A stretch of DNA of 64,000 nucleotides from NCBI GenBank assembly GCA_945902805.1, contig CAMDMZ010000019.1:22772-86771 (forward strand), given 5' to 3'. Position numbers and translations under genes: made by a program. Below are positions 57,623 through 64,000 of the stretch, piece after piece (position 1 is the stretch's first letter; the number at the start of each line of letters is the position of its first letter). The DNA comes from Propionivibrio dicarboxylicus. Lineage in GTDB: Bacteria; Pseudomonadota; Gammaproteobacteria; Burkholderiales; Rhodocyclaceae. Under the pieces are notes generated by a model. The model was not told where the DNA came from. It searched no databases and saw nothing but the letters and a program-made list of their open reading frames with translations.

Positions 57623-59485
57623 ATGCGATCCCACCACGCCATGCCTTCACTGATTGTCAGCGCCATCGGCGTTGTCTTCGGCGATATCGGCACCAGCCCG
57701 CTCTACGCGCTGAAGGAAATTTTCAGCGGGCATCACCCGATCCCGGTCACGCCGGAGAACATCCTCGGCGTGTTGTCACTGGTGTTCTGGGCAATCATGA
57801 TGCTGGTGTCGCTCAAGTACGTGGCCATCATCATGCGCGCCGACAACCGGGGCGAAGGTGGCTCCCTGGCGCTACTGGCACTGATCACCGAACGCGCCAG
57901 GAATACCGGCCTGGCCTGGGCGGTGACGATGATGGGCATCTTCGCTGCGGCTTTGTTCTACGGCGACAGCATGATTACGCCAGCCATCTCGGTGCTATCC
58001 GCTGTCGAGGGCCTGGAACTGATCACTCCCCTACTGAAACCCTATGTGCTGCCGCTCACGGCGGTCGTTCTGACCGTCCTGTTCGCGGTCCAGAAACGCG
58101 GCACGGGTGCGGTAGGAAAGGTGTTCGGGCCGATCATGGTGCTTTGGTTTGCCGTCCTCGGAGTCTTCGGCTTGATCGAGATCGTGCAGCAGCCGGAAGT
58201 GCTTTCTGCCATTAATCCTCTCTACGGCCTGCGCTTTATCGTCGCGCATCCCGCTCTGGCGTTTCTCGCTCTCGGCTCGGTCGTGCTGGCGGTAACCGGT
58301 GGTGAAGCCTTGTACAGCGACATGGGCCATTTCGGCCGGCAACCGATCAAGCTGGCGTGGTTTGCCTTTGTCCTCCCGGCCCTGGTACTGAACTATTTCG
58401 GTCAGGGCGCGCTGCTGCTGACAGAACCGGAAGCCATCGCCAGCCCCTTCTATCGCCTGGCGCCCGACTGGGCGCTGATTCCATTGGTCATTCTGGCGAC
58501 CATGGCGACCGTGATCGCTTCCCAGGCGGTGATTTCCGGCGCATTCTCGGTCGCCCGCCAGTCAGTGCAAATGGGTTTCCTGCCACGCATGGCGATCGTG
58601 CACACCTCCTCGCACGAGGAAGGCCAGATTTACGTGCCTTTCACCAACTGGACGCTGTATCTGGCCGTGATGGCGCTGGTCTTCGGCTTCAAGAGCTCAT
58701 CCAACCTCGCCGCCGCCTACGGCATTGCGGTCACCGGCACGATGATGATCGATACCATTCTGATCGGCTTCGTGATGCTTCTACTGTGGCGTTGGAACGT
58801 GTTCCTGGTGTTGCTCGTTGCAGGTAGCTTGTTTGTCGTCGACGCCGCATTTTTCGCCGCCAACGCCATCAAGATTCCCGAAGGCGGCTGGTTCCCGATT
58901 GCCATGGGTTTGGTGTCCTTCATCACTCTCACCACTTGGCGCCTGGGACGACGTCTGGTAGGCGAAGAGATGGTCAAGCAGAGCATTCCGATTCGTGCCT
59001 TTCTCGATTCTGTTGGTACGGACATTCATCGTGTCAGCGGGACTGCGGTCTTCATGACCGGGACCAAGGAAGGCGTCCCCGCCGCGCTGCTGCACAACCT
59101 GAAGCACAACCAGGTTTTGCACGAGCGAATATTTCTCGCCACGGTGGAGACCACCAATACGCCCAATGTTCCAGAAATCGAACGCATCTATCTACACCCC
59201 ATGGGCAAGGGTTTCTATCGAATCATCATCCGTTACGGCTTCATGGAAGACCCCAACGTTCCCGGCGCTCTCGGCGAATGCAAGAAGTATGGCGAAGCCT
59301 TCGACATGATGGAAACCTCGTTCTTCCTCTCGCGCGAAACCATCATCCCGACCTTCACCCACGGCATGGCCCGCTGGCGCGCCAGACTGTTTGCCCTGAT
59401 GTCGAAGAATGCCACTAGCGCCACCGACTTTTTCAAAATTCCCACCAACAGAGTCGTCGAACTGGGCACACAACTGGTGATTTGA
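57623..59485 (+). CDS. kup: Low-affinity potassium uptake protein Kup
   Basis: 620 residues. About 12 transmembrane helices in the first 430 residues, then a cytoplasmic domain. The signature [21 protein letters not shown] at the N-terminus, [31 protein letters not shown] and [14 protein letters not shown] are diagnostic of the KUP/HAK family, a proton-coupled potassium importer. It is coupled to the regulator upstream and followed by a cation antiporter-like gene, suggesting a local ion-homeostasis group. Confidence 0.93.
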   Translation: MRSHHAMPSLIVSAIGVVFGDIGTSPLYALKEIFSGHHPIPVTPENILGVLSLVFWAIMMLVSLKYVAIIMRADNRGEGGSLALLALITERARNTGLAWAVTMMGIFAAALFYGDSMITPAISVLSAVEGLELITPLLKPYVLPLTAVVLTVLFAVQKRGTGAVGKVFGPIMVLWFAVLGVFGLIEIVQQPEVLSAINPLYGLRFIVAHPALAFLALGSVVLAVTGGEALYSDMGHFGRQPIKLAWFAFVLPALVLNYFGQGALLLTEPEAIASPFYRLAPDWALIPLVILATMATVIASQAVISGAFSVARQSVQMGFLPRMAIVHTSSHEEGQIYVPFTNWTLYLAVMALVFGFKSSSNLAAAYGIAVTGTMMIDTILIGFVMLLLWRWNVFLVLLVAGSLFVVDAAFFAANAIKIPEGGWFPIAMGLVSFITLTTWRLGRRLVGEEMVKQSIPIRAFLDSVGTDIHRVSGTAVFMTGTKEGVPAALLHNLKHNQVLHERIFLATVETTNTPNVPEIERIYLHPMGKGFYRIIIRYGFMEDPNVPGALGECKKYGEAFDMMETSFFLSRETIIPTFTHGMARWRARLFALMSKNATSATDFFKIPTNRVVELGTQLVI

Positions 59486-59553
59486 CATCACCCCATGCCT
59501 GGCGAAAAGACGCCGTCTTATCCCCGATTTTTATCACTTGAAGGACCCGTACC

Positions 59554-60897
59554 ATGAGTCACACCCCGTACCGAAACCTAAACCTCGCATTCCTCCTGAC
59601 ACTAGCTGCCGGCCCTGCTTTTGCAGGCGATAGCGTCGGCATTCTTGGCATTCCGGTCGAATTCATCCTTTTCGCCCTGACCCTGCTCGGCGTTGCTCTG
59701 CTGCACAACCAGACCTTCTATGTTGCGCTCACGGGCGTGCTGGCCGTGGCGGTATACAAGATCATGTTCACCGGCTTCAAGACCGGTGCCGGTGTTGGCG
59801 GTTTTGTTGGCCATCTTGGCCATGAATGGGTGACGCTGGCCAACCTGTTCTGTCTGCTGATGGGCTTTGCCCTGCTGGCGCGGCATTTCGAAAAGAGCCG
59901 CGTGCCGGAAATCCTGCCCAAGTTCCTGCCCAATGACTGGAAAGGTGCATTCGCCCTGCTGGCCATGGTCTGGGTTATTTCCAGCTTCCTCGACAACATC
60001 GCGGCAGCCCTGATTGGCGGCGCGATGGCGCACAAGTTGTTCAAGGCCAAGGTGCATATCGGCTACCTCGCCGGTATCGTCGCCGCCTCGAATGCCGGTG
60101 GTGCCTTCTCGGTGGTCGGCGATACAACGACGACGATGATGTGGATCTCGGGTGTGCATCCGAGCAGCGTGTTTGAAGCGATTCTTGCGTCCCTGATTGC
60201 GCTGGGCATCTCCGGTTACGTCGCCGCCAAGCAACAGCATGCGTATTCGCCCATCCTGTCCCACGTGCACGTCGACACCCGTATCGACTGGGGACGTCTC
60301 TTCATCGTGGCACTGATTCTGGTCTTCGCCATGGTCACCAATATCGTGGTGAATACCCAATACACGGCGATCAGCGATACCTTCCCGTTCATCGGCGTCG
60401 CCGTCTGGCTGGCCGTGCTGGTTACCATCCCGGTCCGTCGTCACGACTGGGAAATTCTCGGTGAATCCTTGAAGGGCACCTTCTTCCTGCTCTTCCTGGT
60501 CACCACGGCCTCGATGATGCCGGTTGAAGCACTGCCGGCCGCCTCGTGGCAAACGGCTTTCGGTCTCGGCTTCGTCTCCGCTGTATTCGACAACATTCCG
60601 CTGACGGCACTGGCACTCAAGCAAGATGGCTATGACTGGGGCTTCCTGGCGTTCGGTGTCGGTTACGGTGGCTCGATGCTGTGGTTTGGTTCCTCGGCTG
60701 GCGTCGCGTTGTCCAACATGTATCCCGAAGCCAAGAACGCTGGCTTGTGGCTCAAGCATGGCTGGCACGTTGCCGTCGCCTACATCGTTGCCTTCCTGGT
60801 CATGGTGGTTGTCGTTGGCTGGCATCCCGAACCGCTGAAAGCAGCCATTCCGGGGGCGGCACCAACTGCTCAGGGCATCGCCGCCCCCATGCACTGA
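59554..60897 (+). CDS. NhaD/ArsB-type ion transporter
   Basis: 447 residues. A signal-like hydrophobic start is followed by about ten transmembrane helices. The pair of conserved loops ISSFLDNIAAALIGGAM and VSAVFDNIPLTALAL (DN in each half) are typical of the ion-transporter superfamily that includes NhaD and ArsB. GGAFSVVGDTTTTMMWISGV resembles the NhaD substrate region. A Na+/H+ antiporter is the best guess; no arsenic genes are nearby. It lies 68 bases after kup and may have its own promoter. Confidence 0.7.
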   Translation: MSHTPYRNLNLAFLLTLAAGPAFAGDSVGILGIPVEFILFALTLLGVALLHNQTFYVALTGVLAVAVYKIMFTGFKTGAGVGGFVGHLGHEWVTLANLFCLLMGFALLARHFEKSRVPEILPKFLPNDWKGAFALLAMVWVISSFLDNIAAALIGGAMAHKLFKAKVHIGYLAGIVAASNAGGAFSVVGDTTTTMMWISGVHPSSVFEAILASLIALGISGYVAAKQQHAYSPILSHVHVDTRIDWGRLFIVALILVFAMVTNIVVNTQYTAISDTFPFIGVAVWLAVLVTIPVRRHDWEILGESLKGTFFLLFLVTTASMMPVEALPAASWQTAFGLGFVSAVFDNIPLTALALKQDGYDWGFLAFGVGYGGSMLWFGSSAGVALSNMYPEAKNAGLWLKHGWHVAVAYIVAFLVMVVVVGWHPEPLKAAIPGAAPTAQGIAAPMH

Positions 60898-60905
60898 TAC
60901 GCTCC

Positions 60906-60930
60906 AAAAAGTCGGTGCTGGCGCGACGGC
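60906..60930 (+). repeat. Dispersed 25-bp repeat, copy 13
   Basis: AAAAAGTCGGTGCTGGCGCG then ACGGC. Intergenic between the NhaD-like gene and prfB. One change from consensus. Confidence 0.92.
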
Positions 60931-60947
60931 GCCGACGAATCAGTCGC

Positions 60948-60980
60948 GAGGCGCGGGGTATAATCCGCGCCTCTTTTCTT
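60948..60980 (+). terminator. Terminator-like hairpin with a -10 sequence in its loop, upstream of prfB
   Basis: GAGGCGCGG (60948-60956) and CCGCGCCTC (60965-60973) are perfect arms, followed by TTTTCTTT. The loop contains TATAAT (60959-60964), placed about 35 bases before the prfB start. It may end the upstream transcript and start prfB. No good -35 was found, so the promoter part is less certain. Confidence 0.6.
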
Positions 60981-61000
60981 TGTAAATCAGCGAGATCCCC

Positions 61001-62105
61001 ATGGAAGCCGAACGCCTGAACGCCGTTGCCAATCGTATCGTCGACCTTTCCGGTCGTGGCGATCAACTGCGGAGGTATCTTTGACTACGATGGCAAAGCG
61101 GAAAAACTCGCCGAAGTCAGTCGTCAGCTTGAAGATCCAAAAATCTGGGACGATGCCGAACGCGCTCAGGCACTAGGCAAAGAAAAGAAAAGTCTTGAGG
61201 GCGTCGTCGCCACGCTCGACGGCGTCAGCCAGCAACTCAAAGACGCCAGCGAACTGCTCACGCTCGCCCGTGAAGAGGACGACGAGGAAACACTGGTTGC
61301 CGTCGAAACCGATCTTGCCGAGACGGACGCCAAGGTCGCCGATCTCGAGTTCCGCCGCATGTTCGCCAACCCGGCCGACCCCAACAACTGCTTCATCGAC
61401 ATCCAGGCCGGCGCTGGCGGCACCGAGGCCTGTGATTGGGCCTCGATGTTGTTGCGTCAGTATCTGAAATACTGCGAGCGCAAGGGCTTCAAGACCGAGA
61501 TTCTGGAAGAAACCGAAGGTGACGTCGCCGGCATCCGCAGTGCCTCGATCAAGGTCGAAGGCGACTACGCCTACGGCTTTCTGCGCACCGAAACCGGCGT
61601 CCATCGACTGGTGCGCAAATCGCCGTTCGATTCCTCGGGCGGCCGCCATACCAGCTTCGCCAGCCTCTACGTTTATCCCGAAATCGACGACTCGATCGAA
61701 ATCGAGATCAATCCGGCCGACCTGCGCGTTGACACCTTTCGCGCCTCTGGTGCCGGCGGTCAGCACATCAACAAAACCGATTCGGCGATCCGTATTACGC
61801 ACAATCCGACCGGCATCGTCGTCCAGTGCCAGAACGACCGCTCGCAGCACCGCAACCGCGCCGAAGCCATGACCATGCTGAAGTCGCGCCTGTATGAGCT
61901 GGAACTGCGCAAGCGTCAAGCGGCGGCCGACAAACTCGAAGCCGGCAAAACGGATGTCGGCTGGGGCCATCAGATTCGCAGCTATGTGCTCGACAACTCG
62001 CGAATCAAGGATCTGCGGACCAATGTCGAGGTGTCAGCCACGCAAAAAGTGCTGGATGGCGACCTCGATATCTTCATCCAGGCCAGTTTGAAACAGGGTG
62101 TCTAG
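61001..62105 (+). CDS. prfB: Peptide chain release factor 2 (programmed +1 frameshift)
   Basis: The gene begins at ATG 61001. Codons 1-27 end in CTT, and an in-frame TGA follows at 61082-61084, with the Shine-Dalgarno-like CGGAGG just before TATCTT. A +1 shift continues as GAC from 61083, giving 367 residues. Family motifs are the SPF recognition tripeptide ([12 protein letters not shown]) and the GGQ catalytic loop ([16 protein letters not shown]). RF2 terminates at UGA and UAA, so the internal UGA makes synthesis self-limiting. A plain reading would wrongly begin at 61026. Confidence 0.96.
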
Positions 62106-62117
62106 GCAACCAAGGCG

Positions 62118-63146
62118 ATGGCCAATTCACGCTCGCCGTGGCCTCGAGGCTTGGGGCTGGCCGTTGTTTTCGTTGGCCTAGCCCTAGTCCTAGTTATGGC
62201 CACGTTTTTCCTTGGCCCGCGCAATGCATTCGGTCCGGATCAACCCGCCGCGCGTGCTGCGGCACCCGCCAACCCAGCCCAACTCGAACAACTCGACGCC
62301 TGGCTAGCCCAGAGTGAATCCGCTTTTCAGGGCATTCGCCCCGGTACCGCGAAAGGCATCATCTGGGCCAGTCCGGCAAAACAACGCACGCCCTGGGCGG
62401 TGGTGTATGTGCACGGCTTCTCGGCCTCGCGCCTGGAAACGGCCCCCGTCGCCGATCAGATCGCCGCCTCGCTCGGCGCCAACCTGTTCTATACCCGCCT
62501 TACCGGCCATGGCCTGCCGGCCGCCGCGATGGGGGAAGCCAAGGTACAGGACTGGCTGGCCGACATGATCGAAGCCACACACATCGGGCATCAGCTCGGC
62601 GAACGCGTGCTGGTAATCGGCTGCTCGACCGGCGCCACGCTGGCGACCTGGCTGGCGCTGCGCCCGGAAGGCCAGAACGTCGCCGCCTACGCCTTCATTT
62701 CGCCCAATTTCGGCCCCAAGGACCGCCGCGCCGACATCGTCAATTGGCCCTGGGGCCGGCAAATCACCTATTGGGTGCAGGGCGCGCAGCGCGCGTCACC
62801 CATCAATGATCCGCGCGAAGCCATCGCCTGGACCAATCCCTACCCCACCACCGCCATTTTTCCCATGATGGCGATGGTCAAAGCGGTGCGTGAATCCGAT
62901 CTCGGCCGCTTCGACAAACCGGTGTTGATGCTGTATTCAGACGCCGACGAAACCGTCGATCCGCAGCAAACCCGCGCCGCTTTCGCCCGCATCGGCTCCG
63001 CCCAAAAAACCATCGAAGCCGTTACCTACAGCCATGCCCGTGGCCAGCATGTGCTGGCCGGCGACATCATGGCCACGGAAGCCACCGCACCGATGGCGCA
63101 ATCGATTATTCAATGGGTGCGCAAACTGGCAGCCCCGATGCTGTGA
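62118..63146 (+). CDS. Membrane-anchored alpha/beta hydrolase
   Basis: 342 residues. One N-terminal hydrophobic helix (LGLAVVFVGLALVLVMATFFLG) suggests an inner-membrane anchor or uncleaved signal. Oxyanion region VVYVHGFSASRLE, nucleophile IGCSTGATLATWLAL, acid LYSDADETVDP and base histidine in ARGQHVLAG, close to monoacylglycerol-lipase-like enzymes. The substrate is unknown. It lies 12 bases after prfB. Confidence 0.75.
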   Translation: MANSRSPWPRGLGLAVVFVGLALVLVMATFFLGPRNAFGPDQPAARAAAPANPAQLEQLDAWLAQSESAFQGIRPGTAKGIIWASPAKQRTPWAVVYVHGFSASRLETAPVADQIAASLGANLFYTRLTGHGLPAAAMGEAKVQDWLADMIEATHIGHQLGERVLVIGCSTGATLATWLALRPEGQNVAAYAFISPNFGPKDRRADIVNWPWGRQITYWVQGAQRASPINDPREAIAWTNPYPTTAIFPMMAMVKAVRESDLGRFDKPVLMLYSDADETVDPQQTRAAFARIGSAQKTIEAVTYSHARGQHVLAGDIMATEATAPMAQSIIQWVRKLAAPML

Positions 63147-63249
63147 CTTTTGGTGTTGAAGAATTGCATTGCCCCTCAACAAGCCTGTACGATTTCAGCC
63201 CTGCACACAGAGCAAATGTGTGTTGACGAACCAGCCAGGAGACCCGTTT

Positions 63250-63843
63250 ATGGCCGACCCCAAGGCAGCACAACTTATGCAGCTGAAGAATATCCAGATC
63301 AAGACCGGACAGTCCATACAGAGCCTGCATGACGCCCTGGCAAAGACAGGATTGGCAAAGGTTGGTGAGAAACGTAGTTGGTTGATGGAAACCTACAAGC
63401 TGGGCTATGGGGATGCCAACGCGGTCGCCTTGTTTGTCGGCAAAATTCCTGTCGAATTGACAGGCACATCCAATTCGGATGTGGGAACTGAAACCAGTGC
63501 GACAGAGAGTTTTCTTGATGCGCTCTACGTTGGACCTAAGGCACACCTCAGACCGTTGCATGAAGCCGCGATGAACCAGGTCAAAGCGTTTGGTGTCTTC
63601 GAAGAAGCACCAAAGAAGACCTACATCAGCCTGCGGCGAGCGAAGCAATTTGCAATGATTGGTCCGGCCACCAAGGACAGCATCGAAATCGGTCTGAACG
63701 CCAAAGCGTTGCCTGCAGATTCGCGACTGAAGTTGATTCCGCCGGGCGGAATGTGTCAGGCAACGACACGCCTGTCAAAGCTTGAAGATATCGACGCCGA
63801 TCTGCTTGCCTGGCTTCGACAAGCCTTCGACGCGGCAGGCTGA
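63250..63843 (+). CDS. DUF4287/DUF5655 domain protein
   Basis: 197 residues from the ATG at 63250, preceded by AGGAGA; a longer frame from 63169 lacks such a site. An N-terminal DUF4287-like helical part (SIQSLHDALAKTGLAKVGEKRSWLMETYKLGYGDANAVALFV) is followed by a DUF5655-like part (EEAPKKTYISLRRAKQFAMIGPATKDSIEIGLN). The function is unknown. It sits directly before the insertion element. Confidence 0.75.
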   Translation: MADPKAAQLMQLKNIQIKTGQSIQSLHDALAKTGLAKVGEKRSWLMETYKLGYGDANAVALFVGKIPVELTGTSNSDVGTETSATESFLDALYVGPKAHLRPLHEAAMNQVKAFGVFEEAPKKTYISLRRAKQFAMIGPATKDSIEIGLNAKALPADSRLKLIPPGGMCQATTRLSKLEDIDADLLAWLRQAFDAAG

Positions 63844-63853
63844 TAAGCGCATC

Positions 63854-64000
63854 GAGCGTGTAAGACTTTTTGTGTAAACGGTTCTCAGGCAGGAAACTGC
63901 CGAATTTGAAGGAGCGATGATGACCGTAGCAAAAAGAGAAGTAAGCAAGGAGTGGGTAGCGGGTTTGCTGGCGGATTACCGCAAGCCGGAAGACCTGATC
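63854..64000 (+). mobile_element. Left end of an IS256-family insertion sequence (partial)
   Basis: GAGCGTGTAAGAC then TTTTTGTGTAAACG (63854-63880) resembles the terminal inverted repeat of IS256-type elements. It is followed after about 35 bases by the transposase start. The right end and target duplication lie outside the window. Confidence 0.75.
63917..64000 (+). CDS. IS256-family transposase (partial, 3' end outside window)
   Basis: Only 28 codons are visible (MMTVAKREVSKEWVAGLL, then ADYRKPEDLI). The LL-x-x-Y-x-KPEDLI pattern is the usual N-terminus of IS256-group transposases. The ribosome site GAAGGAG lies just upstream. The catalytic DDE region is not in the window, so activity cannot be judged. 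Confidence 0.75.
   Translation, partial: MMTVAKREVSKEWVAGLLADYRKPEDLI

Noticed and set aside
61395-61440. AGAGGTE stretch in RF2 resembling KVGAGGTA
   Set aside because: It is the normal conserved RF2 sequence and the DNA does not match the repeat.
63169-63249. 27-codon upstream extension of the DUF4287/DUF5655 gene
   Set aside because: No ribosome site at 63169, while ATG 63250 follows AGGAGA and begins the family-like sequence.

Overview
The window looks like about 64 kb of chromosome from a high-GC Betaproteobacterium, most likely of the Rhodocyclaceae type. This is an inference from three things: the housekeeping order pyrG-kdsA-eno-ftsB, a dmp-type aromatic meta-cleavage operon, and the density of c-di-GMP and histidine-kinase proteins. 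Genes are packed tightly, often with ATGA or TGATG overlaps. No gene-free stretch exceeds 300 bases, and I see no tRNA, rRNA or CRISPR array.

Layout. 1-16 kb: end of trhP, two large sensor GGDEF proteins, a chromosomal ccdAB toxin-antitoxin pair, ettA, rlhA, dusC, a radical SAM protein, a DUF3820 protein, truC, then a reverse-strand CheC-GGDEF pair. 16-28.7 kb: tamA-tamB, an rRNA-methylase-like gene, a thioredoxin-like gene, a DEAD-box helicase, a gamma carbonic anhydrase and a hemerythrin-hybrid kinase. 28.8-41.1 kb (reverse strand): fadD with a probable CTG start, then a six-gene block that joins corrinoid methyl-transfer proteins to three histidine kinases and a REC-GGDEF-EAL protein. 41.2-47.4 kb (reverse): ftsB, eno, kdsA, pyrG, then fcl-gmd for GDP-L-fucose. 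47.6-53.7 kb (reverse): dmpCDEFGHI, the lower meta-cleavage pathway to pyruvate and acetyl-CoA, with a visible sigma-70 promoter. 53.9-60.9 kb: a secreted lipase-like protein, a two-component system whose regulator is frameshifted, a response regulator without its phospho-acceptor next to kup, and an NhaD-like antiporter. 61-64 kb: prfB with its programmed frameshift, an exported hydrolase, a DUF4287/DUF5655 protein, and the left end of an IS256-family element running off the window.

Two observations stand out. First, an oriented repeat of about 25 bp (beginning AAAAGTCGG, ending GGGACGGC) occurs 13 times. Nine copies lie inside genes, always in one of two frames, so that proteins carry KVGAGGTA-like or AVPPAPTF-like peptides in loops, linkers or termini. 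Four copies are intergenic. It resembles an uptake-type or genome-recognition motif, or a tiny mobile element that tolerates insertion into genes. Second, the operon at 30.6-41.1 kb puts an MtaA/UroD-like protein and a corrinoid carrier in one transcription unit with kinases and a c-di-GMP enzyme, which suggests sensing by methyl transfer. Its first start codon lies at the base of a nested hairpin.
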